From positions 62,001 to 126,000 of the forward strand of contig CP025326.1 of the NCBI GenBank assembly GCA_004014935.1: DNA of 64,000 bases. Direction: 5' to 3'. The notes under the pieces were generated by a model. That model did not search any database. It was not told where the DNA came from and worked only from the letters and a program-made list of their open reading frames with translations. The position numbers and the translations under genes are program-made. Shown piece by piece: positions 41,508 through 51,255 of the stretch (positions are counted from its first letter, which is position 1; every line of letters starts with the position of its first letter). The stretch comes from Saccharomycopsis malanga. Taxonomy: Eukaryota; Ascomycota; Saccharomycetes; Ascoideales; Saccharomycopsidaceae.

Positions 41508-41746
41508 TCAAAACGAAACTGCTATATAATTGAAAATATACAAAATGTTGTCCTAACGATAATTACAGAAACATTCACAGATACTGCAAGTTGTATTTAC
41601 TATTCCACAATATATAAATATATTAACACAGACAAGAGCACTTGCTAGTTTGAGCACTTGGTTCCTGGTGGATACAATCAACACTTACGTGTAGCACTAA
41701 GATGTATAGCAAAAACTAGCCTTTTTCATACCGATCGGATGATCAA

Positions 41747-41753
41747 GGGTGCG
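41747..41753 (-). promoter_or_regulatory. Aft1-like core in the FET3 promoter
   Basis: GGGTGCG, complement CGCACCC, matches the YRCACCC core of Aft-type iron regulator sites, although the base after it is T rather than a purine. It lies 73 bp before the chosen FET3 start, with TATATAAA about 20 bp further on. A single weak site is suggestive only; I see no clear second site. Confidence 0.3.
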
Positions 41754-41825
41754 AATAAAATTTTCAATGTATATAAAGACATATTGCGAATAAGCGCTAT
41801 AAAGGACAAACCCATTACGGTAAAG

Positions 41826-43718
41826 ATGACTTTTTTGACCCCAGTGGTGATTTTTCTTCTCCAGTTGGCTCTGGTATGGGCTGAGACACATACTTTTTAC
41901 TGGAATGTCACAACGCTTCGGACAAGTCCTGATGGTGTTAAGGAAAAGGATGTAGTTACAATCAATGCGACTTGGCCGCCACCGGCGATACATGTGAACC
42001 AGGGGGACCGGATAGAGTTGTATTTGACCAATGGGCTCAAGGATTTCAATACTTCCATCCATTTCCATGGGTTGTTCCAGCGGGACAACAACCAGATGGA
42101 TGGTGCCGAGATGATCAACCAATGTCCGATCATCCCAGGGCAAACCTTGCTATACAACTTCACGGTAGATAATCAAGTAGGAACCTACTGGTACCATTCA
42201 CATACAGGCAACCAGTATCTTGATGGGTTCCGCGGTCCGGTTGTCATCCATGGCTCTGAACCATTTGAATATGATGAAGAGGTTGTCTTGACGGTCTCTG
42301 ATTGGTATCATGCCAACCATGAGGAATTGATCCGTAGTTTCATGACCAAATACAATCCGACTGGTGCAGAACCGGTCCCTCAGAATTCCCTTTTCAATGA
42401 TACCCGGAATGCCACTTGGGAAGTTCGTCCAAATACAACTTATCTATTACGGATTGCGAATGTAGCAGGTTTTGTTTCCCAGTATTTATACATAGAAGAC
42501 CATGAGATGACGGTTGTAGAAGTCGATGGTGTCTATGTAGAACCAACTACAACCAACATGATTTATTTGACCGCTGCCCAACGATATTCTGTTCTTGTCA
42601 AGACCAAGGAGTTGGATCCTAAGAGAAACTTTTGCTTTATGCAAGTTTTTGACGAGGACATGTTGGATGTGGTTCCCAACGATCTTGTTTTGGCCTCCAC
42701 CAATTGGTTGGTATATAACAAAGATGCCCCATTGCCAGAAGGTTATTATCTTGATGAATTAGAACCTTTGGATGACTATCATTTAGTTCCTGTACAAAGA
42801 CAACCACTATATCCTTCTTACGATTACCAGATTGTTTTGAATGTTGAAATGCTCAACTTGAAAGACGGTGTCAACTATGCCCTATTCAATAACTTGAGCT
42901 ATACATATCCTAAGGTTCCCACCTTGGCTACCGTACTTTCCAGTCCAAAAGATCAAGTCCATAACAATTTCATTTACGGAACTAACACCCACAATTTCAT
43001 TTTGCAAAAAGACGAGATTGTAGAAATTGTCTTGAACAATCATGACGACGGAAAACACCCCTTCCATCTCCATGGCCATAATTTCCAAATCATTCAAAGA
43101 TCACCTGCTTTTGAAGATGAGCCTGTAGATTACGACGAGGAAAACCACGACCCGTTTCCAGATTATCCGCTCATTAGAGACACAATCCAAGTGCAAAGCA
43201 ATGGCCATATGGTATTCAGATTCAAGGCCAACAATCCCGGTGTTTGGTTCTTCCATTGCCATGTAGACTGGCATCTCGAACAAGGCTTGGCAATCACTTT
43301 GATTGAAGACCCAGACGCTATTCGTGACACTCCTTCACAGCATTTCTCAGAAAGTCACCGGAACAATTGTAAAGCTGCCAATATTCAAATCGAAGGAAAT
43401 GCGGCCGGTAATACTCGCGATTTTACCGATTTGACAGGAGAAAAAACCCAGCCTGGCTTTTTACCAGATGGCTTTACTCCAAAGGGTTATTTTGCTCTTT
43501 TCGTAACATCCCTAAGTGCCTTTGTTGGCCTCTATTCAATATACTCTTTTGGCAGCGACTCCACAAATTACGATGAGCAACACATTATCGACAATTTGAA
43601 AAAAATACTCGTTCAGAATAACGCTTTTGACAATATTCTCGATGGTTACGACAGTTTGGGAACTAGTGCTTCCCTATCAGACGACCAAACCGATACCGAC
43701 GCCTTGTTGTCATCATAA
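41826..43718 (+). CDS. FET3: Fet3-type multicopper ferroxidase
   Basis: Cell-surface multicopper oxidase that oxidises Fe2+ for uptake by its partner permease Ftr1, which is not in this window. The 630-residue product has a signal peptide (about 1-20, cut before ETHTFYW). Three cupredoxin domains carry the four copper motifs HFHG (79-82), WYHSH (122-126), HPFHLHGH and HCHVDWHLEQG. The C-terminal membrane anchor is KGYFALFVTSLSAFVGLYSIYSFG. The iron-specificity residues known in S. cerevisiae Fet3 are kept: Glu182 in GAEPVPQ and the Asp in DEDMLDVVP. NxS/T glycosylation sequons are frequent. I chose ATG 41826 because the upstream open frame from 41658 has no signal peptide. A vacuolar Fet5-like role cannot be excluded. 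Confidence 0.92.
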   Translation: MTFLTPVVIFLLQLALVWAETHTFYWNVTTLRTSPDGVKEKDVVTINATWPPPAIHVNQGDRIELYLTNGLKDFNTSIHFHGLFQRDNNQMDGAEMINQCPIIPGQTLLYNFTVDNQVGTYWYHSHTGNQYLDGFRGPVVIHGSEPFEYDEEVVLTVSDWYHANHEELIRSFMTKYNPTGAEPVPQNSLFNDTRNATWEVRPNTTYLLRIANVAGFVSQYLYIEDHEMTVVEVDGVYVEPTTTNMIYLTAAQRYSVLVKTKELDPKRNFCFMQVFDEDMLDVVPNDLVLASTNWLVYNKDAPLPEGYYLDELEPLDDYHLVPVQRQPLYPSYDYQIVLNVEMLNLKDGVNYALFNNLSYTYPKVPTLATVLSSPKDQVHNNFIYGTNTHNFILQKDEIVEIVLNNHDDGKHPFHLHGHNFQIIQRSPAFEDEPVDYDEENHDPFPDYPLIRDTIQVQSNGHMVFRFKANNPGVWFFHCHVDWHLEQGLAITLIEDPDAIRDTPSQHFSESHRNNCKAANIQIEGNAAGNTRDFTDLTGEKTQPGFLPDGFTPKGYFALFVTSLSAFVGLYSIYSFGSDSTNYDEQHIIDNLKKILVQNNAFDNILDGYDSLGTSASLSDDQTDTDALLSS

Positions 43719-44668
43719 TGCTCTAATGACCCATTTCTGTGCTAGCGATCTTTTCTTTCATCGTGCTTTTTGTTTCCATTATATTTTGTCAGCCGATAAA
43801 GGTTTGATTGTAATTAAGATATAAGCTTGAATTATCAAGCTTATTAATATGATATGTAAAGTGGGATTGAATCAGTAAAAAGTATGGTGCTAGTAAATCA
43901 GTATCCATAGATAGCACTACATATTTCTGTGTTGCTTACAAGATACAGAGAAATTGAAGAATATAGTTTATTATTGAAATTGCTTTATTATTAAAACCCC
44001 CGCAACTCACCATACAAATTCAGTCCTGGCAAAAATTGCTTTTGCCTAAAGCAATACTTAACATTAGTTTTAACAGGTATTTATGACAATTTGAAGCTTT
44101 AACTTAAGGGATATATTGGGTTTTATCAATGGGTTTACCATTTCTTGTTAGACAAAGCTCGTAGTAACTGATATATACTAAGCGCGAAATATAAGGTTAT
44201 AATTCCTAATACAATCAGCCTATCATCTAGAGATAAGTTTTTTTTTGAAATGTGTAAATGTAACTGCAGAATGATGAATTTATACAATTTAAATTGCTAG
44301 TGTAATAATTCGAAAAAGAGGGTTTTTTATTAAAAAATGGTCTAACTTGATACACGGAGAAAAGTATATAAAGAACAAAACAACTATCATGCGGCATTCA
44401 ATTAAAATATACGCTATATGAATAGTTTCAGAGAATAAATTGCTTTATAAAAGTATTAAATTCACCCCAGTGGGTGAAAACAAATACGACTTGTCTTACA
44501 GCTGTACACAGAGAATAAACGAGTATATACTACATTTTACAACTAAACTAGAGCAATAATCATGCTATTGTATATGTACACGATGCCAAATGTTTAATTA
44601 TAAAAGTTGGTGAGTTGAAGCCCACCAAAGGAGATGAGGATTCTATAGTATATATGAATAACGCTTAT
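43719..44668. other. FET3-PPR convergent spacer
   Basis: Apart from a diverged family A/B 3' end at about 44108-44200 (ATATTGGGTTTTATCAATGG, ACTGATATATACTAAGCGCG, AAATATAAGG) this 950-bp spacer is plain AT-rich sequence. Confidence 0.5.
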
Positions 44669-47600
44669 TCACTGAAATCTTCTATTTTGTTTATAGAAAG
44701 ACTTTTGCTTGTTGACGCGAACAGGAACTTTTTTCATGGTGCTCAACAATTTCATTATTTTTGGATATTTTTTCTTGTAAGATTGGGCCAAGTTCGCGAT
44801 GGTTTTAGAATCTTGGACAGATGTCTTCTTTTGAGCCAAAGAGCGTTGCACATCGGTTTGAAGGGCGGATTTTACACTGATGATGGTATCTATATTTAAG
44901 TGAATATGAGGCTGGAAGTCCGACGGTTTTCTTAAAAGAAATATTCCTTTACGTTTTTGCAGACGAATATATCTTTTATAAAAGTAGTTGTCAACCATAA
45001 ATCTGTCGACAAAAATCATCATGGTAGGAAATGCTTCAACATGTTCACAGGACATTTTAATAGCTTTGTTGATCACTTGGTTAGGAATTTGAAAGCCTTT
45101 AGCTATGAGCATGGTGAGTAGACGAGGAATATGTTTGGCGCTTCCATGTTCCAACATTTCCTGGAACTTGTATTTGATGATATCAGCAAGCATATGTTTA
45201 AAACGAGGTTGGATGATTTGGTTGTAATGCCTAGGGAAAATATGAGTTTTAGCGTCAGGTTCTGATGAGGTTCTTGCGTGGATCCATTCTACAGATTTTT
45301 GCTCTAGAAACAAGCGCAATAGAGTGTCAAACAAAATTTCGACAGTTTTCCATTGTTGGGCCTGGGACTTGATTACAATCATACTTTTGATAAGACCAAC
45401 TCTATACACGAAGCTGGATTGGCCCAGCTGAGTATATGACATGTACTCTTTCAAAATGTCACTGGCTTGTTCTACGTTGACCTTACGTCTGAAAAATTCG
45501 ACGATTCTGAACATAAGAAGCATCAGCATAGGTACATGTTTACCTTCTTTACTAGCTTCGGCCGTCAATTCAAAATAACCATTCAACAAGTTGAACACCT
45601 GGTCATAAGAAAAGTCCTTCTTTTTTTCTTCCTGGCGTATCACAGCATTTGCCAATAGCAAACTAGACCTGTGAGTGACTCTGACCTTGTCACTGAGCAT
45701 TTTATCGAATAACAATTTAACCGATTCGTAGTCTTTGTTTTTCGAATAACCACGCATAAGAGCATTGTAATGGATAGCAGACGGTTTGATAGAAGAACGT
45801 GTCATCTGTTCTATAATCAACCGTGCTGTGCGTATTGAATTGATCTTGACATAATATTGTATTAATAAGGCGTACATCACAGAATTCATCTTAATTTCGT
45901 TCTGTCGTACCTTTTGTATTATCAGTTCCACCGCCTCGTAATTGCTATGGTTCAAAGCAGATGCAAAATACTCACAGTACATTGAAGTGTCAGGAACCAC
46001 CTTGTATTGCTGCACTGCTGTGTCGAAAACACGGTAAACTGCTTTATAATCGCTACAACTCCGGTAAACAGCCATATAGGCAGAAAAAAACAATTGGTCA
46101 AACTGTGTGATATGGGAATCGTTCTTTGCTTGCTGAAAGATTTGTCTGGCCAAAGATATGTTTCCTTCGCCAGCACAACTCTGTAAGGCACTGGTGTACA
46201 TTTTTAAGGTCGGTTTGACACCAAACGAAAAACTGGATTGATCATTCTGCGCCATTTGCCGTAGAAGATCAAAAGCTTTCTGAGAATCATTCATTTTAGC
46301 CAATCCTTGGAATAACAATGTATAGGCCACTCGTTTGGAAGCCTGTAACCGAGGAGGGTTTTTCTGGGAAAACGGCTCACTGGCCATCTTGAATTTATGG
46401 AACCATCGAAGGATTGCAGAATGTTTGTTCACTTTTATACAAGCCTTCAACATTGTAAGATAAATGAAATATGAAGGAACCATTTTTCGACTAAGAATCT
46501 GTTGATATAAAAGTTTTGCTTGACGGTATTGTCTGATTTCAGCTAGTGCATTCATCATTATTCCATATTGATCTATGTTGGGCAATTGTTTGTATGAGTA
46601 GAAGTTTTCAAACAATTTGCGTAAATTCACCCAATCCTTGGATGATCCATAAGCACGAAGCAATTGTGTGAATTGCCCCAAATCACGTAACAATGGATGT
46701 CTTTCCACGACTGAAGCAACTTCTCCAAACCGTTTCTGTTTGTTGAGTGCCATGATATAATAATGTAAATCGTTGCTTGTACGGTACGAAGGATCTTTGA
46801 GTAACCATAATGATTCAACTAATGTTAGATGCCGTTTGCGAAGAGCAACATATATCATGCTGCTAAGAAGTGAGTTGTATAGCTGACGATCATAGTCATT
46901 GGTATTACTGTCTATTGTTGGGGCAGATGTGGTGTCTTCTTTATTAGCTTCTTGTATTTTAGTATTGGGAATCTCCAACAAAACTTTGATGTTTTCGAAC
47001 ACATTCAACAAACTGTCTTTTGACAACTTTGAGAGATTTTTAGTCAGATCTGCAAGCAATTGAAGTTCAGGAAACATTCTATAATTTAACAATTCCGCAG
47101 TACCGTATTTCGTCAAGCAAAAATAGGCCCAGAACGTCAAAGCGTAATGTTGACGGTGATCTTTGAAAGGTATTGTATAGATTGTGCGTAAAAATACAAA
47201 TTGATAGTCTGGATCATACCATGTTTTGATCATATTTTTGATGAACTCTTTTACATATTGCACTGCTTTGGAAGAGGAGTCTAATCGATACAAATAATGC
47301 TTGAGGGGCCATATGAGATCTTCATAGTTGAGATGTGCCATTGGTTCGTTGTCATAGTTTGGAATCATGAGATCACCTCTACGGCGTTCATTGGCCACAA
47401 GAATCGTTAACACTTTAAGTCTGGATCCAGAATAAGCTCGAGAAGACTGATTGAATTCATTTATGGTGTCTTCTTCTTCTTTACTTAAAGTGCCAAGTTG
47501 CTCTAAAGGGATTTGTTTCTTGACTGTTATATAATGATCTGTAGGTCGATTTCGTTCTGCAATTATACTCGCAGGTTCGAATGTATATTGTATTTCTTTT

Positions 47601-47914
47601 GAACTGTTATTTTTTTCACTTCTCTTCTTTTCATTTCTCTTCTTTTCATTCACCTTCTTTTCATTCACCTTCTTTTCCTTTTTAAAACTGTTCGGTTTGT
47701 TATTCTCAAAAAAGTCATTTACTGAATAAGGTCTGCTAAATGTCAATTGCAAACACCTACCATAACATTTTGGAAACGATTCGGTCACCGCTCTTTTCAT
47801 TCCACTATAAAATACTACCAGCATAAACCTTTTGGCCTTGAAACCACTATATATGGCTCTGATACCAGCATTCGACAACAAAGCAGTTTCCTGCTGCCGC
47901 CTAAGCCTTATCAT
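44669..47914 (-). CDS. Mitochondrial pentatricopeptide-repeat protein
   Basis: A 1081-residue protein with a basic N-terminus (MIRLRRQQETALL..., then SRPYS, a plausible matrix-protease site), so probably a mitochondrial RNA-binding factor. A charged spacer contains tandem KKVNE/KKRNE units encoded by 15-nt repeats at about 47620-47690. PPR-type helical pairs run over about residues 440-780. The clearest are YGIMMNALAEIRQYRQAKLLYQQILSRKMVPSYFIY, MYALLIQYYVKINSIRTARLIIEQMTRSSIKPSAIHY and NALMRGYSKNKDYESVKLLFDKML. Yeast PPR proteins diverge fast, and I cannot say whether this corresponds to Pet309, Ccm1 or another member. It is a single exon. An internal Met at residue 31 is an alternative start. 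Confidence 0.75.
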   Translation of the reverse strand: MIRLRRQQETALLSNAGIRAIYSGFKAKRFMLVVFYSGMKRAVTESFPKCYGRCLQLTFSRPYSVNDFFENNKPNSFKKEKKVNEKKVNEKKRNEKKRSEKNNSSKEIQYTFEPASIIAERNRPTDHYITVKKQIPLEQLGTLSKEEEDTINEFNQSSRAYSGSRLKVLTILVANERRRGDLMIPNYDNEPMAHLNYEDLIWPLKHYLYRLDSSSKAVQYVKEFIKNMIKTWYDPDYQFVFLRTIYTIPFKDHRQHYALTFWAYFCLTKYGTAELLNYRMFPELQLLADLTKNLSKLSKDSLLNVFENIKVLLEIPNTKIQEANKEDTTSAPTIDSNTNDYDRQLYNSLLSSMIYVALRKRHLTLVESLWLLKDPSYRTSNDLHYYIMALNKQKRFGEVASVVERHPLLRDLGQFTQLLRAYGSSKDWVNLRKLFENFYSYKQLPNIDQYGIMMNALAEIRQYRQAKLLYQQILSRKMVPSYFIYLTMLKACIKVNKHSAILRWFHKFKMASEPFSQKNPPRLQASKRVAYTLLFQGLAKMNDSQKAFDLLRQMAQNDQSSFSFGVKPTLKMYTSALQSCAGEGNISLARQIFQQAKNDSHITQFDQLFFSAYMAVYRSCSDYKAVYRVFDTAVQQYKVVPDTSMYCEYFASALNHSNYEAVELIIQKVRQNEIKMNSVMYALLIQYYVKINSIRTARLIIEQMTRSSIKPSAIHYNALMRGYSKNKDYESVKLLFDKMLSDKVRVTHRSSLLLANAVIRQEEKKKDFSYDQVFNLLNGYFELTAEASKEGKHVPMLMLLMFRIVEFFRRKVNVEQASDILKEYMSYTQLGQSSFVYRVGLIKSMIVIKSQAQQWKTVEILFDTLLRLFLEQKSVEWIHARTSSEPDAKTHIFPRHYNQIIQPRFKHMLADIIKYKFQEMLEHGSAKHIPRLLTMLIAKGFQIPNQVINKAIKMSCEHVEAFPTMMIFVDRFMVDNYFYKRYIRLQKRKGIFLLRKPSDFQPHIHLNIDTIISVKSALQTDVQRSLAQKKTSVQDSKTIANLAQSYKKKYPKIMKLLSTMKKVPVRVNKQKSFYKQNRRFQ

Positions 47915-48857
47915 TACAAATTATAGTCTTCTATATCTGCGGAAAAATTGAAACGACTGGTATACTCTTCGGCAATTGGGTCTCACGCAATGGACTCATT
48001 TACTCAAATATCTTTCAGTCGTTCCTAATGTGTTGTCAAAACGAGAATCTTCAAATCTGTACAATCTGTACGGGTCTTGCCAATGATAATATCGATTCGA
48101 TGAGATTGGTAATATGGTAATATTTTTTTACACCAAAGTCGTTCCCAACTTCCTCCGAACCAGTTGGTAGCAATTACAACACAAAACACAAACTATTTGC
48201 TTTGCTTTATTGAAGAATTATTATCTGACCACCGTCCTTCCTCAAATCATATAGGTATTAAACATGATGATCAATTTTTCATTCTCTTGTTTGCCTTTTC
48301 ACAATTTTTCACTCTTTTTTCACCCGACGCATAGCATGCATGTTGATGCAGAATACTGCATATTATTACAGAAACATACGATCTTTTCAATAGGGAACTG
48401 GGCTTTTTAGTATTATGAAAAGAGATAATCTGTAAGCTTTAGGATGTCAAAATGTAGAATTTGCTGTGTAATTTTTGTTCGATGAATTTGAATTGGATAT
48501 GGGAGATCATCTAATCAAGAATATTAAACCTTTTTACGGTTTCCATGAGCACGATGGGCTACAAATGTAAGATACTATTTTTATTATTATTATAAACAAA
48601 ATTACTGCGTTTTGTATTTCCAATCAAAAATTATTTAATAATTATTTAACAGTTAGTTAAAAAATTACTTAAACAATCATTCAAAAATCAGTAAAACAAT
48701 CAGTTTAAGTATCATTTTATATTGGGCATGCAGTCTCATGCACTACCCACGCCACACATACATTTCACCTGCATAATGGTGTAATAAAATTTTCAAGATG
48801 CGATGAGAAGAGGTTTTAAATATTTTTCAACTTGATAGATCAGACAATTTATTCAAC
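47915..48857. other. PPR-FYV7 divergent spacer
   Basis: About 940 bp. A probable family A/B 3' end remnant (GATGGGCTACAAATGTAAGA, then ATTATTATT) is at about 48550-48597. Short TTAAACAATCA-like direct repeats lie at about 48650-48710. No RNA gene was recognised. Confidence 0.45.
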
Positions 48858-49398
48858 ATGTCAGGGAAAAAGTTTAGCAAAAATGAATACAAGAATCCGC
48901 GGGATAAGAAGAGTAGGTTAATTTATTTTTTTTCTGTATTTTTTCTATATTTTTTTTGATTTTATGGGTAAAGTTAAGCAACTAACAAAATTAGGAAAGG
49001 AAATCGAAAAGTCACTTGTTCATAGAGCAAATTTGAAGAAAAAATATTTCAAGCTTCTAGAAAAGGAAGGCGAAAAGGTTCCAGAAAAAAGGTCGCAAGA
49101 AGAAGAATTTCAGGAGGCCCAGCGTGCACAGCATGCCCAGCAAAAGTCGAAAAGTAACCCACCGCTCAACTATGGTGAAAGAGCAGGATTGATAAAGAAG
49201 CGTAAGGAAGAGAAACGGAAACAGATTTTGGAGACTATTCAACAACAGCGAGAAAAGATGGCTGAGAATAGTAAGGAGAGACTGAAAAAGAAGAAGCAGC
49301 TTGCTAAGAAAACTAAAGGTGGCCAACCATTGATAGCCCCACGTATTAATAGTCTTCTTGACAAAATTAAGAAAGAAAAGGCCCAAGAAGATTGTTAG
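48858..49398 (+). CDS. FYV7: rRNA processing factor Fyv7, two exons
   Basis: Small basic nucleolar protein needed for 18S rRNA maturation. Exon 1 is 48858-48912 (MSGKKFSKNEYKNPRDKK). The intron is 48913-48994 (82 nt, donor GTAGGT, branch AACTAAC, acceptor AAAATTAG) and exon 2 48995-49398. Splicing restores RKEIEKSLVHRANLKKKYFKLLEKEGEKVPEKR. This lines up with yeast Fyv7 (KKFTREYKVKEIQRSITKKTRLRKEYLKALKDEGYAVPEK). The product is 152 residues against 151 in yeast. The C-terminal GGQPLIAPRINSLLDKIK also matches (TGQPLMGPKIEDLLDKIK). An ATG at 48964 inside the intron opens the same frame and would mislead a single-exon call. Confidence 0.9.
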
Positions 49399-49833
49399 GA
49401 TGTCATATAGTAGAATTGAGGAGAGAGTGTCACTAGTAGGCAATATATTACAACTAGATAGTTTAATGTTAATAGTATGGTTCATACTACAACTAAACAT
49501 GGGGAACGCGGGGTTATTTATTGCACAAGTCACTAGTATACAAAAATAGTCAATATAACAAAATACAAAAAAGGATAATAAAAAGACAAAAAGGGTACTG
49601 GTTTGTTCTAGCAAGGGGCGATGCTGCAAACAGGGAAATGTGTTTGGACAAGTATTGTTAGTAATATAAATGTCAGATCTTATGGTGTTTTTAAAGTGTA
49701 CTGTTAGTTCGTAATATAGTGTCAGCTCTTGTCATGCTATCAATGTATCATACTGGTTGGGAACAAGATAGCACATTTTACTGACACCAAGTCACACACT
49801 CAAGTCATGGCTGGTTAATGAACAGAAAAAGAT

Positions 49834-50321
49834 TCAATTCTTAAGACCTTTTTTCTTCTCAACCTTCAACAACAAAGCTTTATTGATATGTGGCAACACA
49901 CCACCAAATGCAATGGTAGCTTTAATCAAGGAATCCAATTCTTCATCGCCTCTGATAGCCAACTGTAAATGTCTTGGTGTAATTCTCTTGACCTTCAAGT
50001 CCTTGGCAGCATTACCAGCCAATTCCAAGACTTCGGCTGTCAAATACTCGAGAACTGCAGTTAAATAGATGGCAGCTAGAAAATTAGTAAACCGAAACGC
50101 GTCATAATAATAATAATATTGCCATTTTATGAATCTAGTTAAATACACATACCTTTAGCTCCAACACGAACTTTGTTTTGAGCTCTCTTTTTCAAAAATC
50201 TCTTGACTCTTCCAACAGGAAATTGCAATCCAGCCTTGACAGAATGAGAAGTGAAATGATGCAATCCGCCTTCTTTAGCGCCGGATTTGCCTTTACCGCC
50301 ATGAAACTTTCCTCCAGACAT
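49834..50321 (-). CDS. HTZ1: Histone variant H2A.Z, two exons
   Basis: Replacement histone placed by SWR1 at promoter nucleosomes. Exon 1 is 50321-50153, the intron 50152-50076 (77 nt, donor GTATGT, branch TACTAAT 7 nt from the AG) and exon 2 50075-49834. The product is 136 residues. H2A.Z identity is clear from [53 protein letters not shown], and from [18 protein letters not shown]. The N-terminus [19 protein letters not shown] keeps the acetylatable lysines (5, 10, 12, 16). Oddities are AFGGV in place of the usual A-[GS]-GGV, and an unusual HHFTSHS before the fold. An ORF call without splicing would add a false end to exon 1. Confidence 0.96.
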
Positions 50322-50339
50322 TATAACGCAAACTGTTGA

Positions 50340-50394
50340 TAGATATGATTAAACAGCAATAAACTGCCACTAGATATGATTAAACAGCAATAAA
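50340..50394 (-). repeat. 24-bp duplication in the HTZ1 leader
   Basis: The plus-strand string TAGATATGATTAAACAGCAA followed by TAAA occurs twice (50340-50363, 50371-50394), directly upstream of the HTZ1 start, so it is probably in the 5' UTR or core promoter. Confidence 0.9.
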
Positions 50395-50453
50395 TAGCGC
50401 TTAAAAATAGAAACGTTGGATAAATATATTTATGTTTTGAATCTAGTAAACAG

Positions 50454-50557
50454 ACGCGCGTTTTGCTAAAAACAGAGAAGAAAACAAACGAAACAGCGAA
50501 AAATACCAGAAAAATTAAGAAAAAATCAAAAAAAAAATTATACTAGTTAGTCACGTG
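50454..50557 (-). promoter_or_regulatory. MCB-like and E-box motifs upstream of HTZ1
   Basis: ACGCGCGT at 50454-50461 contains overlapping MCB-type cores (ACGCG), as used for G1/S expression of histone-related genes. TCACGTG at 50551-50557 is a Cbf1-type box, followed by GGCGGAAGAAAAAG. Assignment is by motif only. Confidence 0.35.
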
Positions 50558-50559
50558 AC

Positions 50560-51255
50560 TGGCGGAAGAAAAAGAAGATTTTTAGTAAATGATGACTAAT
50601 GTGTTAGTAAGGATACTAGTGAATGGATGCTGATATTTATTTTATAGTATAAGGAATATGGTATATGATGGATAAAGGTGGAGATTGGCGCATTAGTGAG
50701 GGATGTGTGTGTAAAAATATGTGTAATAATATATGTAATGATTTATTTGTTCATATTGTGTTTGTGATTGAATACATTTTCGGCTGAATATATATACACA
50801 TCCCTATATGTATATGTTGGTTAAGATAGAATAAAAAACCAGTGCCATTATTAACACTCTATATTCAATATATGGTAATGTGAGTTTGTAGTCGCCACTC
50901 ACGGTTGTTAGTTGGTCTAAACAAGTAACGGCGATCTGTGTGTCTCACATTTCCACGTCCCTCGTCACCAAAACCAGCGAGTCATGATACTCGATTCGTA
51001 GCCCCAAAGATTTGCAACGTTGCCACTATCAGCCAGAATATGCAGCTCTATTGTTCAGGCACATCCTCCAGGCCTCTTCTAGCGTTGCACTATTGATTTT
51101 CGTAGTTTTAGAGTGTAGTTGGCCTAAGGTTTTTAAATAAGTTGGCTCGCCGTTTCTTGTCAATTCAATTCTGAGCGTATTGAAATATATCAATTGGCAC
51201 TGGTTGCTGGTTGGCGGATTTCCAAGGTCTTTTCTTCGATTTTTAAGACTATAAG
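50560..51255. other. HTZ1-YTH spacer with a GC-richer block
   Basis: Positions about 50880-51090 are richer in G and C, with short inverted repeats such as GTGAG...CTCAC near 50881-50902. They could form a structured transcript or the leader of the YTH gene. No known RNA family is recognised. Confidence 0.35.

Noticed and set aside
48964-49398. FYV7 as a single-exon gene starting at the ATG at 48964.
   Set aside because: That ATG lies in the intron. Splicing from the ATG at 48858 restores the conserved N-terminus and the usual length.
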